A stretch of 39,743 nt of DNA from the NCBI GenBank assembly GCA_017617795.1, contig JAFZVM010000041.1, forward strand, positions 1 to 39,743. The letters are read 5' to 3'. This DNA is from Oscillospiraceae bacterium (lineage in GTDB: Bacteria; Bacillota; Clostridia; Oscillospirales; Oscillospiraceae). Below are positions 30,581-37,587 of this stretch, piece after piece. The notes under the pieces are model-generated. The model worked only from the letters and a program-made list of their open reading frames with translations. It did no database searches and had not been told where the DNA came from. A program made the position numbers and the translations under genes. Numbering within the stretch: position 1 is the first letter of the stretch; each line of letters begins with the position of its first letter.

Positions 30581-31384
30581 ATGCTGGAACAAAACAAGGA
30601 GCATCAGACGCTGATGGACAAGCTGGCGGGACTTCGCTACCCCGCCGTAGCTCTGCGGATGATCCGGGACGAGGCGGAGGTACCCGGGGACGCGGTGCGT
30701 CCCTTCCGGGACAAGGGCAGCCATATAGCCCTCTGCCAGGCCTTCGCCTATGCCCGCCGCCAGGGAAAGATCATCTATATGGAAAAAGAGGACCACTGGT
30801 GCTGGAACCCCATCATCACCTACGGGTATATCGACAAGGAGCTGGGGAAGGAGGGCTTCCGGGCCATCGCCAGGGCCTACGGCACCAGTTCCGCTTCCGG
30901 CGAAGCTTTTGTGGAGGGCTTTCCCGCCCTGCCCGCCGGTGAATACCGGGGGATCCTGATCGCTCCCCTGACCAAGGCGGATTTCCAGCCGGACGTGACC
31001 CTCATCTACTGCAAAAACGATCAGCTCCGGCTCTTTCTCATGGCGGTGGACAGTCAGACCCACGGTCTGCTGGAAAGCAGCTTCAGTCCTGTGGACTCCT
31101 GCACCTACTCCGTCATCCCCGCCATTCTGAAGGGGGAATACCGGATCACCATCCCCGATCCCGGGGAGTATGAGCGGGGCCTGACCCCGGAGGACGACAT
31201 CATCTTCTCCGTACCCCGGCAGCGGGAGGAGGAATTCTATCGGGGGGTGGCTGCCCAGGGAGCCCACGGGGACCGGAGCACCTTCTACATGACCATGAAG
31301 GAGGATTTCGGCCGTCCCAAGATGTATGACATCCTCTTTGAGACCTGGGGCCTCATGACCGGTGAGGAATGGGACAAGAAATGA
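30581..31384 (+). CDS. DUF169-family protein
   Basis: This 267-residue protein has the DUF169 signature order: LRYPAVALRMIRDEAEVPG, then HIALCQAFAYARRQGKIIYM and EKEDHWCWNP, with Cys residues in a spacing common to the family. Some DUF169 proteins bind metals or cofactors and many occur in anaerobes, but no reaction has been firmly assigned that I can name. The protein has no signal or membrane segment. The start ATG 30581 has AAGGAGG 7 bp before it. Its stop overlaps the start of the acetyltransferase gene (ATGA, 31381-31384), so the two are translated together. Confidence 0.82.
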   Translation: MLEQNKEHQTLMDKLAGLRYPAVALRMIRDEAEVPGDAVRPFRDKGSHIALCQAFAYARRQGKIIYMEKEDHWCWNPIITYGYIDKELGKEGFRAIARAYGTSSASGEAFVEGFPALPAGEYRGILIAPLTKADFQPDVTLIYCKNDQLRLFLMAVDSQTHGLLESSFSPVDSCTYSVIPAILKGEYRITIPDPGEYERGLTPEDDIIFSVPRQREEEFYRGVAAQGAHGDRSTFYMTMKEDFGRPKMYDILFETWGLMTGEEWDKK

Positions 31385-31833
31385 TCCGGAAGGCGACCGC
31401 AGAGGACCTGGTCTCCGCCGCGGAGCTGGCCGCGCTCCTGTGGCCGGAGGCCGGGAAGGAGGAGCTGGAGCGGGAATTCCGGGATCTTTTGGAGGACGGC
31501 GAATGCGCCCTGTTCCTGGCCTCGGAGGGAGACCGGGACGTGGGCTTCGCCCAATGTCAGCTGCGGCACGACTACGTGGAAGGCACGGACAGCAGCCCTG
31601 TGGGATATCTGGAGGGGATCTATGTCCGGGAGGGCTTCCGCCGCCGGGGCACAGCACGTGCGCTCCTGCGCCGCTGCGAGGAGTGGGCGGCCGACCTGGG
31701 CTGCCGGGAATTTGCCAGCGACTGTGAGCTGGATAACGGCGACAGTCTGGCCTTCCATCTGAAGACCGGCTTCCGTGAGGCGAACCGGATCATCTGCTTC
31801 ACCAAGCCGCTGGAGCGGCCGAAGGAGAAATAA
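31381..31833 (+). CDS. GNAT acetyltransferase, aminoglycoside 6'-N-acetyltransferase (AAC(6')-I)-like
   Basis: This 150-residue protein is a single GNAT domain. Segments VGFAQCQLRHDYVEGTDSSP, GYLEGIYVREGFRRRGTARA (the acetyl-CoA loop RRRGTA) and GCREFASDCELDN match the chromosomal AAC(6')-I group closely by recollection; the HDYVxG, LEGI and CREFASD blocks are typical. The group acetylates the 6'-amino group of aminoglycosides and can have other amine substrates in its host. It is translated with the DUF169 gene through an ATGA overlap. Actual resistance is not implied by sequence alone, and anaerobes are in any case poorly susceptible to aminoglycosides. Confidence 0.85.
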   Translation: MIRKATAEDLVSAAELAALLWPEAGKEELEREFRDLLEDGECALFLASEGDRDVGFAQCQLRHDYVEGTDSSPVGYLEGIYVREGFRRRGTARALLRRCEEWAADLGCREFASDCELDNGDSLAFHLKTGFREANRIICFTKPLERPKEK

Positions 31834-31836
31834 GTA

Positions 31837-31875
31837 TCGGGGGACCCCGTCCGTGGTCCCCCGACTCAGATTTTA
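31837..31875 (+). terminator. Hairpin terminator after the acetyltransferase gene
   Basis: A perfect 10-bp stem TCGGGGGACC/GGTCCCCCGA (31837-31846 with 31855-31864) is followed by CTCAGATTTTA. The T-run is short and delayed, so efficiency is uncertain. Confidence 0.65.
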
Positions 31876-31899
31876 TGGAAAGAGTATTCAGCCTCGCAG

Positions 31900-32106
31900 A
31901 GTTCGCGGCTCGCATGCCGCGAATAGAACAGGAATCATTTTGGGCGGAATTCATTTCTGCCCAAAATACTGCTCGCGAAGCGGACTGTGCGAGCATGTTC
32001 GCGCGAGGGGACCCGCCGCGAAGCGGTGGGCGTGCGAACCTATGCGAGTGCGGGGAGCGGAGTGCAGCTCACTCAACTCGGAGCCCAGCGTAGCGGGTCC
32101 GAGTTG
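31900..32106. repeat. Structured non-coding block with nested inverted repeats
   Basis: About 205 bp hold at least five hairpins: TTCGCGGC/GCCGCGAA (31902/31916), ATTTTGGGC/GCCCAAAAT (31937/31959), GCTCGC/GCGAGC (31971/31989), GTTCGC/GCGAAC enclosing CCCGCCGC/GCGGTGGG (31997-32039), and CAACTCGGA/TCCGAGTTG (32074/32098). The word GCGAAGCGG occurs twice, and AGCGG several times, in or near the loops. No convincing coding frame is present. It ends five bases before the endonuclease IV stop codon. It may be a dispersed intergenic repeat or a structured RNA. Confidence 0.65.
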
Positions 32107-32110
32107 AAAC

Positions 32111-32980
32111 CTATTTCATCCATGTACGTACCTGGGCGATCTCCGCCCGGTAGCCCTCGTCCTCGTTGGGGGTCTCCAGGATGAAGGGCAGCCCCTGGAG
32201 CAGAGGATGCCGGACCACCGCCCGCAAAGCCTCCGGGCCGATCTCCCCCAGGCCCAGCTTCTCATGCCGGTCCTTCCGGGAACCGCAGGGATTCTTGCTG
32301 TCGTTCAGATGGATCGCCCGGAGGGCTTCCAGACCGATCACCCGGTGGAATTCCCGCAAAACTCCGTCCAGGTCCCCCCGGATATCATACCCCCCGTCCC
32401 ACACGTGGCAGGTGTCCAGGCAGACACCCAGCTGATCCCGCCGTTCCGTTCCGCCCAGCTCCACCGTCAGATCCAGGATCTCCCGCAGGTCCTCGAAGCA
32501 GCCGCCGATCTCGCTGCCCTTCCCCGCCATGGTCTCCAGGAGGATCCGGTTCCCCAGAGGCCCGCCGGAAACTGCCTCCGCCGCCCGGATCACGGCGTCC
32601 AGGGCCTCTGCGATCTGCCGAATGCCCGTCTCTCTCCCCTGGCCCACATGGCTGCCGGGATGGAAGTTATACAGGTTCCCCGGCAGGGCCTGCAGCCGGA
32701 TCAGGTCGTCCCGGAGCATCTCCAGGGAATTGGCCCGCACTTCCTCCCGGGCTGCGCACACGTTCATGGTATACGCTCCGTGCACCACCAGGGGGCCGAA
32801 GCGCCGCTCGGCGGTGAACTCCCCCAGGGCCCGGACGTCCTCCGGGGATACGGCTTTGGACTTGCCGCCCCGGGGATTCCGGGGAAAGAAGGCGAAGGTA
32901 TCCCCTCCCAGCTCCGCCGCGTGCCTTCCCATCTCCAGATACCCGTCCGAAACGGATACGTGATTGCCGATGTAGATCAA
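32111..32980 (-). CDS. nfo: Endonuclease IV (apurinic/apyrimidinic endonuclease)
   Basis: The 289 residues match the AP endonuclease 2 family: IGNHVSVSDGYLEMGRHAAELG at the N-terminus, then LVVHGAYTMNV, YNFHPGSHVGQG, ILLETMAGKGSE, LGVCLDTCHVWDGGYD, IHLNDSKNPCGSRKDRHEKLG and PFILETPNED. These blocks carry the His, Glu and Asp ligands of the three zinc ions that cleave DNA 5' to abasic sites. The start is probably TTG at 32980, because GGAGGGG lies 6 bp before it and the family sequence begins there. A promoter fits upstream (33013-33041). It acts in base excision repair in the cytoplasm. The gene ends next to the structured repeat block. Confidence 0.92.
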   Translation of the reverse strand: MIYIGNHVSVSDGYLEMGRHAAELGGDTFAFFPRNPRGGKSKAVSPEDVRALGEFTAERRFGPLVVHGAYTMNVCAAREEVRANSLEMLRDDLIRLQALPGNLYNFHPGSHVGQGRETGIRQIAEALDAVIRAAEAVSGGPLGNRILLETMAGKGSEIGGCFEDLREILDLTVELGGTERRDQLGVCLDTCHVWDGGYDIRGDLDGVLREFHRVIGLEALRAIHLNDSKNPCGSRKDRHEKLGLGEIGPEALRAVVRHPLLQGLPFILETPNEDEGYRAEIAQVRTWMK

Positions 32981-33012
32981 CCGGCTCCCCTCCCCTGTCT
33001 CTTTCTCCCTCC

Positions 33013-33041
33013 ATCTTACCAGCAGGGACCGGGCTGCGCAA
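33013..33041 (-). promoter_or_regulatory. Promoter for endonuclease IV
   Basis: On the minus strand TTGCGC (33036-33041) and TAAGAT (33013-33018) are separated by 17 bp, about 33 bp before the TTG start. The divergent promoter at 33054 lies 13 bp away. Confidence 0.45.
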
Positions 33042-33053
33042 CGGTTTCCCGCG

Positions 33054-33082
33054 TTGACCCGGAGGCCGGATGCCGGTATAAT
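33054..33082 (+). promoter_or_regulatory. Promoter for the nucleotidyltransferase operon
   Basis: TTGACC (33054-33059) and a perfect TATAAT (33077-33082) are separated by 17 bp, 21 bp before the start codon. Confidence 0.75.
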
Positions 33083-33103
33083 GGGGAAAAAGGAGGCGGG
33101 ACT

Positions 33104-34192
33104 ATGGCCGGCTTTGCCGAGGCGCCGGAAGCGCGGAACGAGAAGATCATCCGGGGGATCATCCGCCGGGCGGAGCGGGTGTGTCCCGGCTCCCTGGCCC
33201 TCATCGGGATCTACGGCTCTTTTTCCACCGGTCGGATCCACCCGGGCTCCGACCTGGATCTGCTGATCCTCATCAACGACGAAGGTGGTTACCGGCTGAA
33301 GGCCGCCTTTGTCCAGGAGGATCTGGGGATCGGCCACGATCTCTACTGCACCCGCTGGGAGGACCTGGAGCGGATGGCGGAATACCCGGACCCCCATATT
33401 TCCAAGCTGATGGATTCCCGGATCGTCTACGTTTCCGCGCCGGAATACGCGGAGCGTCTGCAGGCCCTGCGCAGCCGGGTGGCGGAGCTTCTGGACGCCC
33501 CCTTCAGCCGTGCGGACTACGACAAAGCCGAAAACATGTTCCGGGAGGGCCTGACCTGCCTTGCGCTCGCGGAGACGGCGGAAACGCTGCCGGAGGTCCG
33601 CCGCCGGGCGGGCGGCGCGCTGTACTGTACGGAGGCGGCCATCGCCATGCTGAACAAGCGGTATTTCCGCCTGGGGACGAAGGACATCATGGAGGAGCTT
33701 GCCGCCATGCCCCGCCGTCCGGAGGACCTTCCCGGACTGCTCGACGGGGTGGTGTCGGCGGGGAACCCCGAGGAAGTGCGCCGGCGCCTCGCCCGGCTCA
33801 TGGAGGAAACCGCCGCCGTATTCCGGGAGGCGGAGCGCTCCCTCCCCGAAGGAGAAAGACCCGTCCCGCCGGAGGCTCTTCGGGGGACCTGGGAGGAGAT
33901 GGTCTCCAACTGGCGGGGCAAGCTGCATCTGGCAGCCCGGACCGGGGACCGGCATCTGGCCTTCACCAGTCTGGAGAGCTTTGACGCCATGCTGGCGGAC
34001 GTGGCGGAGGGCGCCCTGAAGGGCAAGTACGACGCCCTGGCGATCTACGACCTCGCCGACCTGGCGGCTACGGCGGCCCGTTTCGACAAACTGCTGGAGG
34101 ATTATCTGACGGAATACCGCCGGGCGGGGCTGGAGCCGGTCCGGTATGGGGATATCGACGCCTTTCTGCGCCGGTATCTGGACGAGGAATAA
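33104..34192 (+). CDS. Nucleotidyltransferase-fold protein with long helical C-terminal domain
   Basis: This 362-residue protein has the pol-beta-like minimal nucleotidyltransferase signature GIYGSFSTGRIHPGSDLDL (residues 35-53), with Gly-Ser and the metal-binding Asp50 and Asp52. The rest is helical (FSRADYDKAENMFREG, RRAGGALYCTEAAIAMLNKRYF), which recalls the HEPN-like or KNTase C-terminal bundles that accompany such domains. Possible roles include nucleotide transfer to a small molecule, RNA or protein. The start ATG 33104 has AAGGAGG 7 bp before it. It is the first gene of an operon with a metallo-beta-lactamase-fold enzyme 16 bp downstream. Exact substrate unknown. Confidence 0.8.
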   Translation: MAGFAEAPEARNEKIIRGIIRRAERVCPGSLALIGIYGSFSTGRIHPGSDLDLLILINDEGGYRLKAAFVQEDLGIGHDLYCTRWEDLERMAEYPDPHISKLMDSRIVYVSAPEYAERLQALRSRVAELLDAPFSRADYDKAENMFREGLTCLALAETAETLPEVRRRAGGALYCTEAAIAMLNKRYFRLGTKDIMEELAAMPRRPEDLPGLLDGVVSAGNPEEVRRRLARLMEETAAVFREAERSLPEGERPVPPEALRGTWEEMVSNWRGKLHLAARTGDRHLAFTSLESFDAMLADVAEGALKGKYDALAIYDLADLAATAARFDKLLEDYLTEYRRAGLEPVRYGDIDAFLRRYLDEE

Positions 34193-34208
34193 GGGGGAGG
34201 CGGCGGGC

Positions 34209-35087
34209 ATGTATGAGCTGATCCAAGTCACGGAGAACTGCTTTTATTTCGACTGTCCGGCGAAGATCGGACTGGTGAAGACCGGAGCCGACCGGGTCTG
34301 CCTGATCGACAGCGGGAACGACAAGGACGCGGGGAAAAAGGTGAAGCGGGCGCTGGACGCCAACGGCTGGACCCTGGAGGCCATCTACAACACCCATTCC
34401 CACGCGGACCACATCGGCGGGAACCAGTATCTCCAAAAGCAGACCGGCTGCCGGGTGTACGCCCCGGGGATCGAGCGGGATTTCACGGAGCACCCCCTCC
34501 TGGAGCCGACCTTCCTGTTCGGCGGGAACCCGCCCAGGGAGCTGCGGCACAAGTTCCTCATGGCCCAGAGCTGCGACGCGCTGCCCCTCACGCCGGAAAC
34601 CCTCCCCGCGGGCTGGACGCTGATCTCCCTCCCAGGCCATTCCTGGGATATGGCGGGCTTCCGCACCCCGGAGAACGTGGTATACCTGGCAGACTGCCTC
34701 TCCGGCGCGGAGACGTTGGAGAAATACCGGATCAGCTTCCTGGTGGACCCGGCGGCTTATCTTGCGACCCTGGAGGCGGTGGCGGCTATGGAGGCGGAGC
34801 GGTTCATCCCCGCCCACGCGGAGCCCACGGCGGATATCGCCCCCCTGACCCGGCTGAACGCCGAGGCGGTGCGGGAGATCGGGGACCGGATCGTCGGCCT
34901 CTGCCGGGAACCCCTCTCCTTCGAGGAGATCCTCCGGCGCCTCTTCGAGGTCTACGGTCTGACCATGACCTTCGAGCAGCACGCCCTGGTGGGGAGCACC
35001 GTCCGATCCTACCTCACCTGGCTGAAGGAATCGGGGCGGCTGGAGGCCGTCATCCGGGATAACCTGCTCCTGTGGCAGGCGGTTTGA
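34209..35087 (+). CDS. Metallo-beta-lactamase-fold hydrolase
   Basis: This 292-residue protein has the signature THSHADHIGG (residues 62-71), whose His and Asp residues bind the two metals. Further ligands are His in SLPGHSWDMAGF, Asp in VVYLADCLSG and His in FIPAHAEPT. The C-terminal 70 residues (LSFEEILRRLFEVYGLTM, then STVRSYLTWLKESGRLEA) look like a winged-helix tail often found in this branch. Family members hydrolyse thioesters, lactones, phosphodiesters or related bonds. The start ATG 34209 has GGGGAGG 8 bp before it. It lies between the nucleotidyltransferase and a small protein gene in one operon. Substrate unknown. Confidence 0.87.
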   Translation: MYELIQVTENCFYFDCPAKIGLVKTGADRVCLIDSGNDKDAGKKVKRALDANGWTLEAIYNTHSHADHIGGNQYLQKQTGCRVYAPGIERDFTEHPLLEPTFLFGGNPPRELRHKFLMAQSCDALPLTPETLPAGWTLISLPGHSWDMAGFRTPENVVYLADCLSGAETLEKYRISFLVDPAAYLATLEAVAAMEAERFIPAHAEPTADIAPLTRLNAEAVREIGDRIVGLCREPLSFEEILRRLFEVYGLTMTFEQHALVGSTVRSYLTWLKESGRLEAVIRDNLLLWQAV

Positions 35088-35103
35088 GATCGGAGGAAAA
35101 ACG

Positions 35104-35376
35104 ATGGATCGATCAAGGAACCCGCGGGCAGGCGGCCTGCTGGCCCGCCTCACCCGGAAGAAAAAGACCGGGCGGGAGCTGGCGGAAAAGATCCCCTTCG
35201 ACCCGGAAAAGCAGATCGCCGTCCTCCGCAGCTCCATCTGCACCGGGGAAAAGGTCGCCGGGTTCAAGGACCTGGAGGGCGGCCATTTCACCGAGGTCAT
35301 GCTGATCCGCGACGGAAAGGACGAGCAGCGCTTCCGGGAGATCTACGGGCTGGAGAGCGTGAAGAAGGAGTATTGA
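35104..35376 (+). CDS. Small conserved protein of unknown function
   Basis: This 90-residue protein has a basic N-terminus (RARLTRKKKTGREL-like) and a compact C-terminal part with IAVLRSSICTGEKVAGF, GGHFTEVMLIR and RFREIYGLESVKKEY. I recall closely similar small proteins in Firmicutes, sometimes labelled aspartate dehydrogenase without enzymatic basis; 90 residues is too short for that enzyme. The single Cys sits in SSICTGE. The start ATG 35104 has GGAGG 7 bp before it. It is the last gene of the operon beginning at 33104. Function unknown. Confidence 0.75.
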   Translation: MDRSRNPRAGGLLARLTRKKKTGRELAEKIPFDPEKQIAVLRSSICTGEKVAGFKDLEGGHFTEVMLIRDGKDEQRFREIYGLESVKKEY

Positions 35377-35402
35377 AAAAGGTGCGGCGCAAGCCGACGG
35401 AA

Positions 35403-35437
35403 AAGAGGGCCGTCCCCTGGATCGGGGCGGCCCTCTT
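35403..35437. terminator. Bidirectional terminator between convergent operons
   Basis: AAGAGGGCCG (35403-35412) pairs with CGGCCCTCTT (35428-35437), enclosing a CCCC/GGGG stem. On the minus strand it continues into TTTTCC and closes the enoate-reductase-type gene. The plus-strand tail (TTCAT) is weaker. Confidence 0.75.
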
Positions 35438-35472
35438 CATACTCCAAAAGGCAGTTACTCCTGTTTCCGGCC

Positions 35473-37422
35473 TTAATAGCACCCGATGTTCCGGGCGATG
35501 GTCCAGGCTTCGCTGGTGGTGGCCATGAGGTTGCGGACCTTCAGGCAGTCCCCGATCTGATGGAATTCCGGGGCGCAGAAGCGCAGGGAATCCGCCTCGT
35601 CCCAGAGAGGGCGGCGGCCCAGGGCGTTGATGACGGTGTCGCAGGGGATGATCCCCTCCGCTTCGCCGGAAACCCTGACTCCCTCCGGCAGGATCTCCTC
35701 GGCCCGGACGCCGAATTCCACCTTCAGCCCGTAGTTTCTCAGCTGCATGCCGTAGGTCCCCACGCTTACCTCCTTGGCGCTGCGGGCCTCCAGGATCCGC
35801 ACCTCTTTCCCCAGGGAGGCCAGGAAGATCGCCAGCTCCAGACCCGTGGTCCCGGCCCCCAGGATGACGCATTTTCCCTGGGCCAGGGCCGGGTCCGTAT
35901 AGACCGCTATGGCGTCCTTCGCCTTTTCCCCCTTGAGGCCGGGAATAGCGGGCTCGGCGGTGACTGCTCCCAGGGCGGCGACGATCACGTCCGGCTGCAG
36001 CTCCCCGCACAGGGCCGGGGTGACCTCCGTATTCAGGCGCACCTCCACTCCCAGCTTCTCCAGCATATACTTCTGCCGCTCGATGTACTCCCCGATGCGC
36101 TTCTTGAAGGGAACCTCCCTCTCGCACAGGAGCACGCCGCCCAGGGCGGGGCCCTTCTCGCAGAGGATCACCTCATGGCCGATCTCCCGGGCCGTGATGG
36201 CGGCCTGCATCCCGGCGATGCCGCCGCCGGCGACGAGCACCTTCCGCAGGCCCAGGGGATGGGGGATGCGGGCGGCCTCCCGCTCCTTCCCGGAGGCGGG
36301 GTTGATGGCGCAGAACAGACGGCCATCCTGATAATCCTGGCCCACGCACTTGAAGCAGCGCAGGCACTTTCTCGCTTCCTTCTCCCGGCCGGACTGGGCC
36401 TTCAGGGCGAGATCCGGGTCGCAGATGAGGCCCCGGGCCATCTCCACGATATCCGCCTTGCCGGAAGCCACGATCTCCTCCAGCACGTCCAGGTCGGAGA
36501 GGCCGCCGATGGTGGCCACATAGGACTGCTTCACATGCTTCTTGATCTCCGCGGCGTACTTGACGTTCATGCCCTCCTGCTGGAAGATGCCGGGGTGGGT
36601 ATGGAAGTCCGTGCCCGGGGAGAAGAGGTTGCCGCAGGAGACATGGATGATGTCCGCATGCCCGTCCAGCTGCTTGGCGATCTCCACGCCCTCGTCGATC
36701 TGGTAGCCCCCCTCAAAGGCCTCGCTGCCGCTGATCCGCACCTCCACGGGGAAGTCCCGCCCGCAGCGGCGGTGGATCTCGTCCACCACAGCCACGGTGA
36801 AGCGGCAGCGGTTCTCCGGATTGCCGCCCCACTGATCCGTGCGGCGGTTGGACTTGGGGCAATGGAACTGATGCAGCAGCCAGCCATGGCCCGCATGGAC
36901 CATCACCATGCCGAAGCCCCGGCCCTTGGCGTACTCCGCCGCGGAGGCATAGGCGTCGATGGTGGCCAGGATCTCCTCCTCCGTCATGGCCCGGCACTTC
37001 ACCCGGCTGTCATAGGGATGGAAGCCGTCGCTGGGGCTCAGGAGCTGCATCTGGCCCGGGGTATCGCTCTTGATCCGGCCGGTCTTCTGCAGCTCGATGG
37101 TGGCCACCGCCCCGTTCCGGCTGATGGCGTTGGCCAGCTTGCCCAGGGCTTCCTTGTTCCATTTGTGCTCGGAGAGGTTGGGAAGCTCGTAGCTGTTGGG
37201 TGAGCCCACGCCCTCGTTATCGATATTGCATTCCCCGATGTTGATGGAGGCGCAGCCGCCCTTGGCCTTCCGCTCATAATAGGCGATATAGTCGTCCGTT
37301 GGCGCGAAGGCGGGAGTCAGGTCATAGAGCCCGGTGGGGGCGGAGAAAAGCCGGTTGCGGAACACCGTGTTCCCGATCCGCAGGGGCTGCAGGATATGCG
37401 CGTATTTCGTGCCGCTTGCCAT
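35473..37422 (-). CDS. OYE-type FMN/FAD/[4Fe-4S] oxidoreductase (enoate reductase / dienoyl-CoA reductase-like)
   Basis: This 649-residue protein has the two-part order of 2,4-dienoyl-CoA reductase, enoate reductase and BaiCD-type enzymes. An N-terminal FMN TIM barrel (LQPLRIGNTVFRNRLFSAPT) is followed by the [4Fe-4S] cluster at Cys353, Cys356, Cys359 and Cys371, then a FAD/NAD(P)H module with VLVAGGGIAGMQAA (396-409) and VILGAGTTGLELA. The OYE active-site block is VHAGHGWLLHQF, with Trp181 where dienoyl-CoA reductase has a catalytic Tyr. It reduces activated C=C bonds at the expense of NAD(P)H in the cytoplasm. The start at 37422 has GAGGAGG 8 bp before it and is preferred over an ATG 30 bp earlier. 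It is a single-gene unit with its own promoter. Substrate unknown. Confidence 0.9.
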   Translation of the reverse strand: MASGTKYAHILQPLRIGNTVFRNRLFSAPTGLYDLTPAFAPTDDYIAYYERKAKGGCASINIGECNIDNEGVGSPNSYELPNLSEHKWNKEALGKLANAISRNGAVATIELQKTGRIKSDTPGQMQLLSPSDGFHPYDSRVKCRAMTEEEILATIDAYASAAEYAKGRGFGMVMVHAGHGWLLHQFHCPKSNRRTDQWGGNPENRCRFTVAVVDEIHRRCGRDFPVEVRISGSEAFEGGYQIDEGVEIAKQLDGHADIIHVSCGNLFSPGTDFHTHPGIFQQEGMNVKYAAEIKKHVKQSYVATIGGLSDLDVLEEIVASGKADIVEMARGLICDPDLALKAQSGREKEARKCLRCFKCVGQDYQDGRLFCAINPASGKEREAARIPHPLGLRKVLVAGGGIAGMQAAITAREIGHEVILCEKGPALGGVLLCEREVPFKKRIGEYIERQKYMLEKLGVEVRLNTEVTPALCGELQPDVIVAALGAVTAEPAIPGLKGEKAKDAIAVYTDPALAQGKCVILGAGTTGLELAIFLASLGKEVRILEARSAKEVSVGTYGMQLRNYGLKVEFGVRAEEILPEGVRVSGEAEGIIPCDTVINALGRRPLWDEADSLRFCAPEFHQIGDCLKVRNLMATTSEAWTIARNIGCY

Positions 37423-37466
37423 AGATGCATCCTCCTCATGATTCTTTTTCATCCTGTCATGCTCCT

Positions 37467-37495
37467 ATGGTAACAGCTTTGTTCCGGATTGGCAA
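37467..37495 (-). promoter_or_regulatory. Promoter for the OYE-type oxidoreductase
   Basis: On the minus strand TTGCCA (37490-37495) and TACCAT (37467-37472) are 17 bp apart, about 45 bp before the start codon. Confidence 0.5.
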
Positions 37496-37496
37496 G

Positions 37497-37539
37497 GCGG
37501 AAACGACAAGACCGGAGAGCCGATCACGGCCCTCCGGTC
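37497..37539 (-). terminator. Terminator after metY
   Basis: GACCGGAG (37510-37517) pairs with CTCCGGTC (37532-37539) and encloses GCCG/CGGC around ATCA. On the minus strand TTGTCGTTTCC follows. The tail overlaps the region upstream of the OYE promoter. Confidence 0.7.
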
Positions 37540-37587
37540 CCGCCTTATGGGATTGGACTGCAAACGCCGGACCGGCGCTGCCTGCGT

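Noticed and set aside
31875..32107. Short open frames in the structured block before endonuclease IV
   Set aside because: No ribosome binding site, and the composition reflects inverted repeats; better read as non-coding.
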